A DNA stretch of 64,000 nt, from assembly GCA_958299035.1 (NCBI GenBank), contig CATQJL010000223.1, positions 68,442,371 to 68,506,370 of the forward strand, given 5' to 3'. Shown here piece by piece: positions 1-25,352 of the stretch. A model generated the notes under the pieces. The model saw only the letters and a program-made list of their open reading frames with translations. It was not told the origin of the DNA and did not search any database. This DNA is from Cylicocyclus nassatus (Eukaryota; Nematoda; Chromadorea; Rhabditida; Strongylidae). Every line of letters begins with the position of its first letter. Positions within the stretch are counted from its first letter, which is position 1. A program made the translations under genes and the position numbers.

Positions 1-877
1 ATACTGTATTCAACGAACACATTAGATTTCCCTGAAACAAGAGAGTGGCCTACCACGTGTTTTGAACCCCATCATCTATACTTTTTCTCAAGTAAATTCG
101 CATGGCGGGAGTTTTTAGAAATAAAAATACTTTTGAATTATTGCTGAATGCGCCCAAGATGTTTTGATATACGTTTTTGATTGTTTCGCTTTTATAAATA
201 ACCAATGTATCACTTATGCCTCGCAGATGCTCGCACTGGTTCTATTATCGTTTCTCGTGGTCGGATTTTGTGACCAAGTCGATGTGCAATGCTAAATATA
301 GAAACAGCGGCAGAAATTGGAATGGCGGGCGTCCGCTTTGCAATAGTTCGGCCGTATCGCAACAACAGTATGTCATGTCGTGCTTTTGCTAGGAATTAAT
401 GTGCGTCTTTTCATTCTCTTCGATGTCTGGCCGGCAAATGTCAGCGCTGGTGGTCGCAAAATTTCTAGCGAAGCGCCGCACCAGAACGCTTTGGTCAAAA
501 GGCACTGTATAAGACAGCGTAAATCTAGCACAAAATAAAGACACCTATACTGTGACACCGTTTAACCTGCTCTATGAATAACCAAGAAGTTATCTGCCAA
601 ATTCTTCCGATATCCCACAGCAGAAGTTTTCTGACGTTTTAGAAAAAACTGAAAAGGAGCTGATTTGCAATGTCAATATGTTGCGGTGGAGGTTAATACC
701 CATATTAATGAGAAAAGTCGATCAACTCTTTTCGTACTGTAGATGTCAGTGCTACCCCTATAATATGCTCCTCAATGCGCCGAAGCTGTTCAGAAACTTA
801 TCAGCGATTAAACGTTTGATACATTTCTTGAGACACTAATACGCAATTGCGTTTGCCTATGTTATTTTGAAATCAGA
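1..877. other. 5' flank of the alpha-glucosidase gene, no gene seen
   Basis: I see no conserved exon, repeat or RNA here. The longest open frame (61 codons, minus strand, 373-558) has no recognisable motif. The region presumably contains the promoter of the downstream gene, but I cannot point to any element in it. Confidence 0.4.
862..877 (+). promoter_or_regulatory. possible spliced-leader trans-splice acceptor
   Basis: A T-rich stretch ending in tttgaaatcag places an AG at 875-876, one base before the ATG at 878. Nematode mRNAs are often trans-spliced to a spliced leader just upstream of the start codon, and this arrangement would suit that. It could equally be the acceptor of an intron after an unseen 5' UTR exon. 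Seen: the acceptor-like sequence. Inferred: trans-splicing. Confidence 0.35.
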
Positions 878-14559
<13,682 letters not shown>

Positions 14560-14618
14560 TCTATAGAAGTTGTTCCGAGCTTTTATATATAAAAATTTTA
14601 TATGATGACTGTAATTAC

Positions 14619-14624
14619 AATAAA
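14619..14624 (+). terminator. candidate polyadenylation signal AATAAA
   Basis: AATAAA lies 60 bases after the stop codon at 14557-14559, a plausible 3' UTR length for a nematode mRNA. No independent evidence for cleavage here. Confidence 0.4.
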
Positions 14625-14972
14625 CGGAATATGACTCAAAACATTATGTTGCTTATAAAAGTTGCTCACAACAAAAATCCCTTTCCCAACACATTCTTTA
14701 AAGTCTTGTAATCCATTATTCTGTAAATCAACATCTCTGAACAAGTGTACGAACAGAGGATAGCACAAAAGAGTTGTTAAACTATAAAGTATAGGATATA
14801 TTGGATTGGAAAAAAATACTCAAATCTAAAAGGCACTCTCTCCTTTGTAACATGAATTAGAAATTTGATTTTCCTGCTTTTTCATTTTATTGGGGGTTGA
14901 TCTCTTCATATTGTTAGAGATATTCGAAACCACTACTGATGCATCAGTACTACTTCTACCCACTTGCTCTTG
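14625..14972. other. AT-rich spacer after the GH31 gene
   Basis: No gene or repeat seen. Confidence 0.4.
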
Positions 14973-15107
14973 AAGGCAATGTCTCATCAAAATTGAGGTT
15001 GCCCGGATCTTCACATATTATTCTGTAGGGCCCACCACCATGTAGGCCATTGCAACGAGCACGACTTGATTTGACCTCCTCTACGCTGAAAATCAAAATG
15101 GTCCGCA
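14973..15107. mobile_element. truncated copy of the TTAA-flanked element at 16564
   Basis: Starting with ggcaatgtctcatcaaaatt, this stretch follows the right arm (read inverted) of the element at 16564-16979 through gatcttcacat and ccattgcaacgagc to about 15107. The other end is not found, so it is a partial copy. Confidence 0.6.
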
Positions 15108-16559
15108 CCGAACAATTTGATCCGCACAGCCAAATCCAGCTCTTTCTCTTTAAGCGTTACAGATTCTTCAATTTACGTTCACTCCAGGGTATTGCTGCCA
15201 TTGTGGCGGAGGTTCAAATAAAGGCACAACTCGTTACTTTCTCGGCGTTACTTTCTCGAGGCTTTTAGAAAACGGTTTCCAACCATTTTATTCAATCATC
15301 CGCGTAAGGTTAGGCGGTTTGGAATGTCTTGTGAAATGCAGAAATCTCGCCCACCAAGATTTGCCTTCTACCTTTGTAGAAGAAGTCTTTTTGAGCCATC
15401 TGCCAAGAATAATGATGTGAGAAAAATAACGCTCCTCTTTTTGAACTGTATTATGTTCAGTATGTAGAAGATATCTTAGCTTTGTTCCCGTAACTCTACA
15501 AAATTGGCTCAACAGGTTGCAGCTTTGAGTGAAAGAAGGAAGCTTGGTTTGGGGTGTTTGTATAATTACAATTGCTAAAAATTCAGTTTGGCGCAAAAGC
15601 ATTCGTGAGATTGAAACTTTCATTCTTGTGCCGCTTATACCGTATTCGGCTGTGATCTTTCACCTAATACTAACGGTTTTTTACCTTTTTCGAAAGTCCT
15701 AAACTCCCAAAATATGGTGTGTTGGTATGTGTAATTATGAACGTCTTTTCGGTCCTGAACTCTTCCACCGACGATTCAAAGTGCAGCACTCTTCTCGCAT
15801 TATGTACTATTCTATCGCTCCATGTTTTGAGAATCGTGTTTTTCTGAAAAATTGTGTAAACTATTTTTGTCAATTCAATTGAAGGTAATGTCCTAAAAGA
15901 GTAAAGTTATGAAGAGAGTTGCAAAACTTAGTTTCCAACCTAGTATTTGGTAGTGCTTTCAGCGCAGACGCTCTCACATCAAACAAGAATTTATAAAAAT
16001 GAAGTCTAAACATATAGATTATTCAGCTAAGGCTAGTTTGACTTCTAGAAGGCCTTGCTTAAGCAACACTTAAAAAATGCTGGTAATTAGTGCAGGAACT
16101 GAAACGGTCTCAAACACATCAAGAACAATATTGGTCGCGCCCATATGCCTTAAAGACAGTGTTCGGGCAAAAACTCGATTTCTAGCAACTTCACCTATCT
16201 TGTTATAGGCACGATAAATCCGAAATCCTGGTTGAAAGTCTGGAAAAGGCGAAAAAAGCTGTTTTCCAAAGCCGTACAATTAAAAATTAGGAGGAGTGGA
16301 ACAGGTCTTGCCAAGACTGAGACGCGGAGTTGCTGCGAGCCTCTACGCTTTGAACTCTGGCGCCATGCGTTCTGCCGCAGAGCAGTAAAAATCCGTAGGT
16401 AGAGAGACCCGCATCCAGAACGTGAGCCTTCCACCTTTCCGACTGTATTTTTTGCTTCTGGTGATTATGGTCTCTCACTTGTGCGATGTCGTATATTAGG
16501 GGCCCACATTCGCTTGGCACTGATTTTTCAAGACCCCTAACATTGTCCGGACACTTCTT
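15108..16559. other. no gene supported
   Basis: The longest open frame (15288-15623, minus, 111 codons) has no recognisable motif or exon-like context. Nothing else seen. Confidence 0.35.
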
Positions 16560-16563
16560 TTAA

Positions 16564-16979
16564 AGGCAGTGTCTCACCAAAATTTAGTTGCCGAGATTTT
16601 TGCATTTTGCAAGCCTGTCGGACCCTGTCTAGCACTGTATGGGCCTAAAATCGCACGAAGTTCCCAAAAACCTCGTTTTCTGGAGGCCCCGTGGAAGCAA
16701 CATGGACGAGTTGTACCTTTCAACTTCAGGCTCAGCCACAGTGGCAGCAACAGAGGGAAGGTAGATGCCAAGTAGAGGAACAAGTTCAAACGCGTACGGG
16801 GGGAGACCGAAGGAGTCGTCCGCGCGTACCAAGTCGCTCTCCGCGTACCACTTTGAGCGAATTTTTCTCTGCGTGGAGGGGTCAAATTAAGCCGGACTTG
16901 TTGCAATGACCTATTTAGAGGTCCCTGTAACAGAGTATGTGAAGATCCGCGCGACCTCAACTTTGATGAGACACTGCCT
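16564..16979. mobile_element. TTAA-flanked inverted-repeat element (piggyBac-like MITE)
   Basis: Ends AGGCAGTGTCTCA and TGAGACACTGCCT are inverted repeats continuing inward for more than 40 bases (both arms read toward ttgaggt and gatctt). TTAA stands directly outside each end (16560-16563, 16980-16983), the target duplication of piggyBac-type transposons. GC-richer than its surroundings; the 128-codon minus-strand frame inside it (16574-16960) is most likely fortuitous. Confidence 0.8.
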
Positions 16980-16988
16980 TTAAGTTAA

Positions 16989-17355
16989 AGGCGCCATCCA
17001 CCCAAAATGGGGTTGATGAGATTCTGTTGCCTAGCAGCGGTGGGGCCCCCAACTTGTATACTTGTTCAACTCGCGCAGTTAAAAGTCGCTTCTATAGCGA
17101 GGAAATTGCTTGAAAATTCGCTTGGATGACAGTTTTGTCACGCTGGCTCTTCCCGTTTGGGTGGGCGTGACGTTCGTCCCGCCCATCCGAGAGCACCCAA
17201 CCAATCACCGTTGCGAAGAGCTCGCCCTGCGGGTTTAGGAATCGGGGTTTTTCGAGGTTTTGGCGGATTCTTGATTTGATATTCGAAATCAGGGATATGA
17301 AAAGGCCCTGGAACGGCAAGAACATGGAAGTCGAAAATTTGGGTGGACGGTGCCT
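16989..17355. mobile_element. second TIR element abutting the first
   Basis: Ends AGGCGCCATCCACCCAAAAT and, inverted, AGGCACCGTCCACCCAAATT. TTAA precedes it at 16985-16988; ATAA follows, one base off a TTAA duplication. Only 5 bases separate it from the preceding TTAA site, so two related insertions lie head to tail. Non-coding. Confidence 0.7.
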
Positions 17356-18959
17356 ATAAGGTGTGCTTAAGCTGTCTAGCGGTTCCCTTTTCCACTCTTA
17401 AATAATCATTATGTGCATAAAATTTCTAATTAACATGGTATGTACATAAAAATCATTACAGGTTAAAATCATTACCAGGTAGCTCCCTTCGACCTTTACT
17501 TCGACAATAGATGTGATTCGTGTATGAATATAAAACAGTCTTTTGCACTTCACCTTCTATACATATCAAAGAACTCGGCCTCTTTGTCTCAAATTCATTA
17601 AAATAAGATGAATGTATGCTCTGAGTCATGTGTCCTTGATCTTCCTCCTCAGTCAAGACGTGCGTAGTTTGCTGCACTAAATTCTTCATGCTCCTGTCTG
17701 ACCCGCTATTTTGAGGGTGTGTGGGTTGACTATAAAATGCTCAAAATGAATAACATTGTGTGCAAAATGTGAAAGAGTGCATCTGTGGAGAACCAGCTGA
17801 GGACAAACCGTACTATAATGACATGCAAAATTTTGAGTTTCGCGAAATCCAAGCATTTGTTGAGGTACACTTCAGCATACAGAAACTAGCTTAAAATCAA
17901 ACTCTCATCGATAACAACGAATACGCGTGATATTTATGTATATCATTTCTTTCGCTCCTAAAACTACAGAAAAAAAGTTTTGCATTTAACTAGGAATAGA
18001 TAAACTGTCCGATGTTTTATAAGATAGTATCGACATAGACTGTTCTATAGATCAACAGCCCTCAGCGTGCCAAAAAAAGCCTATGAAATTTTCAATGGGG
18101 AGAAGCTGCCGCGACGCAATAGGGTACATGTGCAGAACGTGAAGAATTGGATATCTAGCAAGGGGTATAAGTTTATTTATTGCTGAATATCAGTGAGAAC
18201 ACATTCTGTAAGTTGTTGTAAGAGTTCCGTCCAGATAAGCTTAAGAAAAAGAAATTTTCACTGTCAATGCCCTGATTTGAACTTGATGTAGTTTTTGATT
18301 CAAAATTTGAGGAAGAAAAAGAAAGATGCCCGAATAGTGCGGCTAGGCTTAGGTTGTGATACTAAAGGAATCAACCCGAAAAAAATCTACATAAGCTTCC
18401 TCCGACCTATCTTGCATATCGTAACAAAAAAATCACTTGCGAAAACTTTTTGAGGCAGTTTGGAGCGGCAGCATTTTCAGCTCCCTGTGTTATGCTTCTA
18501 TCACGCCTTAAGAGATCCTGGGGCTAGATTTTTTCCAAATTTCTGCTGCAATTGTAAGTGAATTTAAAAATGCTATAAAACCAGGCACAAGTTGTCATCT
18601 TTACACACTACAGGTTGCGTCAAAAGTCTAATAGCTAGTAATTTTTCTGATAAAATCAGAAGGAAAGCACCTAGAAGCAAGAAATTGTGTGCACACTTAA
18701 ATCAAATAACTACAAATATAGCTCAGTCCTCAAATCTTCAGCGCAGCCCTTCAAAATCTTGGCCAGCCCACGTGTCAAGGCACGCTGGTAGCCGCAATAA
18801 AGTTCGTTTGATGCTTTTCCGTTATCCAAGCCCTTTAAAAAAAGGAGATTATTCCTGTCCTTGGACCAAATTTTAGTAACTTCACAAAACGAGAAGTCAG
18901 CCTCCTGCCACGTGTCAACAAAATTGACTTGTCATCTGAATATTTAACAGGTTTTACCA
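17356..18959. other. no gene supported
   Basis: Short open frames only (77 codons minus at 17456-17689, 94 codons plus at 18592-18876), none recognisable. Confidence 0.35.
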
Positions 18960-19930
18960 AGAGTTTGTTTAGCTTACCTACCAATGTAAATTCAATCATT
19001 TTCAATTCAATAATGAACCCGTCAATAGTTCCCATGGATGAGCTTCAACGTGAAGACATTTTGTGTTTAATAAACACATGGACTTTCTCCAAAGTAGAGA
19101 AATGAGACATTGTTTTATCATCTAAACGACGAAACAATAGATAGCCAGGTACTTCAAGCCATCTATCAATGTAAGTTCAATGTGTTTGATTCAATAATGG
19201 CCTCATTTCAATCAAAAATTTCATAAATGAGCTTTAACGCTATGAAAATGGCATCTTGTGTTCAATAAACATATTAAGACCCGTATGCACTTACATGCCA
19301 GCGGGGACGGGAGGGGATTCGAGAGGGGACGCGCCATATCTGGCCACACTAGGTATCTTCCTTCTTTTATCATTTGGTTTAAGAAAGTTTTCATACCCTA
19401 ACACCTGCGCACGTACTGCCAGAGTGCTGTCGTTTAAGATCAGTTTCTCACTATTTTGGATCCACAGGAAATTAGCATTCATTTCCAAAGTCATTTAGGT
19501 AAATATTTTCCCAAAAACTCAATGAAAACGATGTAAAATGTGCTGAGGATATGACATGGCAATGCTAAACATGTTTATAGAAATAAGTGAAACGTCAGAA
19601 TATCAAAATCTTTGCGCCATTTTCTGGGAATCTCAGGGGATCACACAAAACAGTGGAAATCTCAGCTTGTATGGCAGTAACCTGGCATTCATTATGTGCA
19701 GGTGTCCGGGTATGAGGACCTTCATAAGCCAGACACGGAAAGAAGAAGAAAGGTATCTAGAGTACCGAGATTTGACACATCCTTTCTCAGATCCTTTCCC
19801 TTCCCCCGGGGATGTACGCGCATACGGGACTAAGTTTCCCCAAAACAAAGCAGTGGGCTCTTGTTCTATCATCTAAACGACGAAACAAACAATAGCCAGA
19901 TATTTCGAGCCATCATTTATATTATTTCCC
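18960..19930. repeat. two-unit direct repeat split by a foldback element
   Basis: Unit 1 (about 18975-19140) and unit 2 (about 19165-19275 plus 19855-19900) share, in order, caatgtaa-ttcaat, gattcaataatg, a gagctt-aacg word, ttgtgtt-aataaaca and finally atcatctaaacgacgaaaca (19117 and 19875). In unit 2 the last two words are pushed apart by about 580 bases, which are the inverted repeat at 19276-19850. Confidence 0.6.
19276..19850. mobile_element. diverged foldback element inserted in a direct-repeat unit
   Basis: The left arm begins acccgtatgcacttacat and the right arm, inverted, tcccgtatgcgcgtacat; both then share gggg-rich, ggtatctt-cttctt, and cacctgc words in order over about 230 bases. 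Identity by eye is roughly two thirds, so it is old. No coding sequence. Confidence 0.6.
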
Positions 19931-21667
19931 GGCTAAATTCGCATATAGAACAATGTGAAGAGCAGGATCTCTTTACATAATTGCTGAAAGCTACAAAATG
20001 CTTTAATAAACGTTTAAAACTGTTTTGCTTTCGTGGAAGACCTGAACCGCTTGCGGGTCATTTGAAATTCTCTATATTCCACCGGCAATGATTTTGGAAA
20101 AACGCGTCAAAGTGGCCCCAAAAATGTTACCTTTTATCTCTTGACACGTGGCAAGAAGACAGTCCTTGCAGGATCTATAAAAAAAAATTCCGGGCCGAAG
20201 CAAGTATTTCATGAGAAAAATTTTAAAAAATGGGTATGTATCACGGAAAAAGTACCGCTCGTTGCGTTCGCGGTAATTGTTTCTTTCACTTGGCAAATGT
20301 GCAGCATCGTATACCGAACTTTTGACTTCGGTGTATTGCAAAAAAAAATGTTTGCAAGGTTCATGAATGAAGGGAGTGAAAGCATGTGCACTGCACATAT
20401 TGGAAATTTGGTTTTCACGTGAAGAAAACTGAACATCATTGTCTAAAAAGTATTGAAACTGTTTAAGTGAAAGAATTCCAGTAGATTTTCATATAGAAGC
20501 ATAAGGAAAAACTATAGTTTCAAACCCAACGACTGCCGCTTTTCTGTGCCTATTGAATTCGTTTCAAAGGCAGACAATTAAAATTTGCGAATTTTTCGTT
20601 TATGAAGGAATACTTTTACCAGACGCATTCGCTGCGATGCATCAGCCAAAACCTGCCCTACAAGTATGCATAGAACTGCTCAAGAATATTTTTAGTTTAT
20701 CCAGCTACGAAATAGATTGTGAATACTAAAGAATTTGTTTTTCTCGCTCCGTAAAAGTAATAGTTCGCTGATTCCATTTCTTATAAAAAGTATATAGCAG
20801 CCATTTTGAACTACTAAAAGTAAACTTTGTAAAGATGACTGCATCATGTGGCATGAAATTGGAATCAAAACCTCGAGTAGCTTTGTAATCACAGTAGGTT
20901 AAGGTATGTAGGCCCAAGACTTTTGCGCACTCTGTACAACCTCGTGCCAAATGGTGTCCGCTTGAGGCCTATCCGTGTTGTTCACAACTTCATAGCAAGA
21001 GTACACTCATTAAGCTCTGATGCAGACAATAGCTGCTCCGCCCTTCAGCTGTGCTTATAGATTGGCAATCTTCATTTCAAAAACATCTGGTACAATACAC
21101 AACCACAACCTAAAAGAATAATTCGAAAAAAGATGCGTTGTTGTGCATATCGACGCATTTACAACCACACCCCTTCCCCATTCTTCAATCCTCAAAAACC
21201 TTTTTTCTTTTGTAATCACAAGTTTCACTAGTTCAACAAATAAATTGTGATTGTCGCGAAAGACTTTCTTCAGTGATGTTTGCGAATCAAAAGAGCTGAC
21301 TACGAAGGTGACGTCAATTAGACGTTAACATGATTTCAAGTTGAAAAACAAGATTAAGCATTTTTACTTTGAACGATCGCATTGCAATCTCATTCCACTT
21401 GCTTATCAATATTCCATTTCTTTTGCAAGAATCTTACGTCAGAGTACGGTAGGGTACGGTAGTGTAGCAAAAATTTATTAGTTATAAAGATTGACTATTG
21501 TTATTTAGCATACTTACAGCAGGCTCGAACATTTAAGCGTTTCCACATTCTTAAAATACACATGAATTCAACAAAGCAAAAAAGGTGACAGCTTGTAACA
21601 TGCGTTTTTTCGTTGTATGAGTAAGTTTGGTGCATGTGCACGCTCTCAAACATTACCATTAGGCTAT
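19931..21667. other. no gene supported
   Basis: AT-rich, scattered open frames under 110 codons on both strands that overlap one another; no motif or repeat that I can name. Confidence 0.35.
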
Positions 21668-22126
21668 CAAGAATCGAAGTGAAGTCGAAGTTAATCGAAG
21701 TGGCCTTTCCGAATGATTCATATACCATTTTGAAGAGCGTTAAACGCTGATTCCAAATTTGGTTTTCTTATCTGCCGAGCGCCTCTGCATGCCGAGTTAT
21801 AAATATCTTTTAGAGCGAAAAATGAAAGCAGAATTCAAGTAAAATTAACTATTATGGACTTTTCAGCGCCTAAATAGAGCAACAGTATGAGTGTTTTGGA
21901 CAAAAGATATCCTTTTGGAGTGCTCTGATAATCAACGGCCATTTCAATTCTGACGAATTTTGCTCTAGTTACGCACTAAATTTTTCAACCCAAGAACGCT
22001 CATAACCCGGCGTCCAGAGGCGCTCGACATATAACCAAGACAGATTCGGCAGCGTTTGACGCTCTCCAAAATAGTTTATGACCCATTTGGAAAGGCCACT
22101 TCGACTAATCCGACCTCCCTTGTGAG
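21668..22126. mobile_element. 460-bp foldback family, copy 1
   Basis: Two arms of about 180 bases face each other: the left reads gtggcctttccgaatg then gctgattccaaatttgg and the right is its inverted counterpart. Outer ends resemble ctaacaagggaagg. The same structure, with the same words, recurs at 24891-25352 and 30531-30992, and one arm at about 63605-63720. Confidence 0.75.
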
Positions 22127-22579
22127 AAGGCGTCAAGTCAATAGAATAAAGGATATGCCAATCCCGGTAAACGATCGTCCAGCTAAACAAACCACAACAA
22201 GCATCTGCAACATGTCGAGATGAAGCGACAGTCAAACTTGGGCACTCAACCTATTTGTTAATGAAACCTAGTCTTATACAAATATTTCCAAAATAATGGT
22301 TTTTCTCATCTCAATTTTGTATTTCGTTCGCTGGTAAATTATCTCATGAGTTTACAACAAAGTTAATGATTGAAAGAGAACATTTCATCCAATTCACTTT
22401 TTGGGTTGTAACTTAGCGGGTCTCATGGTACATCTCAACGTGCGTCAATGGGCGTAATTAAAAGGTGTCGTTGTTCGCTCGATTGAATTCCATTCAATTC
22501 AGCAATGCAACGCCCTCTCAATGAATATCTCTTCAAACTGCACCAATTACGTGTAGAATCAGTACACATCCTTTTTCTG

Positions 22580-24190
22580 AGCATCGTTCTGAACGATCCT
22601 TCGCTACAGGACCAGGCAGAAGCATGCTATTTTCTTTTGTAAAGATGACTCCTATTGTAATGTTAGAGCTGATTTCGTTTGATTTTATTGTTTGATTCGT
22701 TTCATTCTAGAAAGTGTTATAATGAACACAAAAAAGCAATTGAGCATTCTTGATGGTCTCAAAAGATTCAATAAAGTCTATGTCAACAGTTATTCTCACT
22801 GAGGCTTGTGCACTTTTGCAAGGGTCGTTGTACATAACATAACACTGATGCTGCTCTCCTGGCCTGCCTCTGGCTTAAAAGTTTTACGTTAGAAGCTTAA
22901 AAGTTAAAAGCTTACAGTTTTCTAGAATTACTAAATTGTTAAAAATAATGCCGCCTTATCGGGTGTCATGCAATATCGCGGCAGGGCGAACATGAAAAAA
23001 GTGAATGGGGTACTGATAGAGTACAGAAAATATTGCAAGAAGTAAGTCAGAGGTTTGCACTAAGTTTGATCTACCTGAATTTTGATAAAAATTCCAAAAG
23101 GCTCTGGCAGGTAACTTGTGAGAGCCTGAAAAATTGAAAAAATCGCAAAATCGCAAAGTCTGAAACAAATCCTAATGATACCCAACTTGCTCATGCACAC
23201 ACTTTTACACCAGACACGCGTACGACACAATTTAATGATTTTTCCACGGCTAGAAATCAAAGAAACGAAGTCTGGCATGTTTCTAGCGAACCAATCCTGA
23301 ACTTCTCCCAAATTGGTGATTCTATATTATACGCCTTAAGAAGTATAATAAATTTTCAGTTTTCTACAGAAGTTATTCTTCGAGAAATATCGAATTTATC
23401 GTAAAAACTCAAAAAAACGCAACGTATCCGCACTTTTGGCCAATTTTCTTTGTTTCTCGCATTCTGTCATGGAAGAATTTTACACACTGTACACGTAAAT
23501 GTCTTACGTAACGAGTACATGCCCGTACAAATCGGAGATATAAGAATTTAATTGGCGCAGATGCGATTTTTTAGGTATTTGAAATTTTTATATGTTTCAA
23601 CTTCAAACTTCATGTGCAAAAAAAATTCTACGAATATCTGCACACCATTTTGCATAACTTGTGTTTCTGTCAAATGGTACCCTATTCAGTTTTCGTGCCT
23701 ATCCTGCTGCGGTAGGATTGATGCGACATTAATTTGCGAACAACCTATTATCAATGGAAACGTGACTTTTTTGAAGTTGGAAAAGTATGTAGTGTAGCAC
23801 TGTTAGCAATGACTTTGCATTAGCATTCGAACCAAGTTACTCTCCGTCTCGACTTTCTATACCTCTATATCAGCGGGTACGTAGATGGCAAGAAAGCCTT
23901 TGTATGATGAAGGCCTAGGCCATTCACTGCTATTTGACAGATAAGCCTCTACCTATTTGTCAAATAGCAGTAAAAAACGCAAAGACATCATAAGCATTCT
24001 CATCCTCCTACTTGTGTTATCCAGTTTAACGTCATCTTTCCGGAAAGATTAGATAGGCACCCTACCAGCTGATAGATTGTTTGAGTGTTATTCAGTTGCG
24101 CATCCAAATGTTGCATAAGATTCTCATAACGTCTATATTAGTAACTCGACATCAACGTCAGCAAATGCCCTCCTGCGCAGTCATCCTACT
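22580..24190. repeat. old repeat block S, copy 1
   Basis: Aligns in order with 46080-46960: gaacgatccttcgct, attgtaatgttag, a gagc-ttcttgatggtctcaaa word, aatgactttgcatt, gtacgtagatggcaagaaagcc, gcaaagacatcat, gataggcaccctacc and ctgcgcagtcatcctac all have counterparts there. Partial copies lie at 31010-31760 and 36770-37560. Function unknown; the spacing suggests old segmental copies, possibly of a decayed gene or element. Confidence 0.6.
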
Positions 24191-24890
24191 TTAAGAGTTA
24201 CCTTACGTTGAAGTGGCTTTCAAGATAGGCTACCTTACTTACCTTAAATTACTAGAGTAGATGGCGCTATGTACCAGGTACATAGAGCCACGTACTCTGG
24301 TAACCTTCAATTTAAGCGATATAAGAGAACAAAACTTTACTCAAAACATATTCATTCGAGGCGAAGCCCCGGATGCAAGATCATAACTATACCGGAATGA
24401 ATGTGAATGAAGTGAGTGTAGGACTAACATCTCAAAATATCCCAGTAAAATCGAAAAACTGCGTTTTATAGCCATTTTGAGTCAAATGAGATTTTTTTGT
24501 GTAAATTTCCATAGAATTCAGAGCAAAGCTTCTCAACTGTTTCATTTTTATGCTACGATTGAATTCTAAGACTTATGAGATCTGAGCTATTTGAATTCAA
24601 TAAGAAGAAGAAACTGCGCCTAACTCTTGCGCAGAGGGTCGCGATGGATATGCTATTTTAAAGAAGTGATTTTTTTTCGACATACTTAATGCTTTTAGTC
24701 GTGTCATAGCAATCAGAATGGTATACGATGCTGCAGAGTTTCATTAAGACCCTGCAGAGATTTACGACCAGAGCCAAATGCCCGTCGGCACTGGTCTATC
24801 TCCTCTGCTCGTCTGCGTCTCCGCGCGTTGCCTGCTACCTCACTTCCCCAAAATGCCGAGCAAGGGGCATTTGGCTCTGGAACCTTCTTC
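24191..24890. other. spacer between repeat blocks
   Basis: Contains a short palindrome ctatgtaccaggtacatag near 24265 and nothing else that I can name. A pair of opposite open frames (24713-25042) overlaps the next foldback and is ascribed to it. Confidence 0.35.
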
Positions 24891-25352
24891 ATACAAGGAA
24901 AGGAAGGCTGGTCGAAGTGGCCTTTTTGAATGATGTATTGCCTTGTAGAGCTTGGAACGCTGATTCCAAATCTACCTTTGCTATCTGCTGCGAGCTTCTG
25001 CGAGGAGTTATGAAGGTTTTTTGAGTAAAAATCTGAATGCAAGAGTAGGCTAAAATCAGTCGTAACATTTTTTATAGGGCTTAATTGGTAGTCGGGTCAC
25101 TCGATGCAACAAATATTCTTGATTCAAATATACCAATCCGCTGCTGCCTCATTTGAACACTGAGAAAAGGTTACATTGATCTTACCCTATTTTTGCATTC
25201 AGATTTTTGCTCACAAAAACCTTCATAGCTCGTCGCCCAGAAGCCCGCAGCGGATAGCAAAGGTAGATTTGGAATCAACGTTCCAAGCTCTACAAGGCAG
25301 TATACACCTCATTTCGAAAGGCCACTTTGACCAACCTTCCTTCCCTTGTTAG
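24891..25352. mobile_element. 460-bp foldback family, copy 2
   Basis: Left arm: gaaggctggtcgaagtggcc, then gctgattccaaatctacctt, tgctatctgctgcgagctt, gaaggttttttgag. Right arm is the same in reverse complement and ends aaccttccttcccttgttag. Length 462 bases, the same as copy 3. No protein-coding sequence and no obvious target duplication. Confidence 0.8.

Noticed and set aside
16574..16960. 128-codon minus-strand frame
   Set aside because: It lies wholly inside a non-coding TTAA-flanked inverted-repeat element and shows no known motif.
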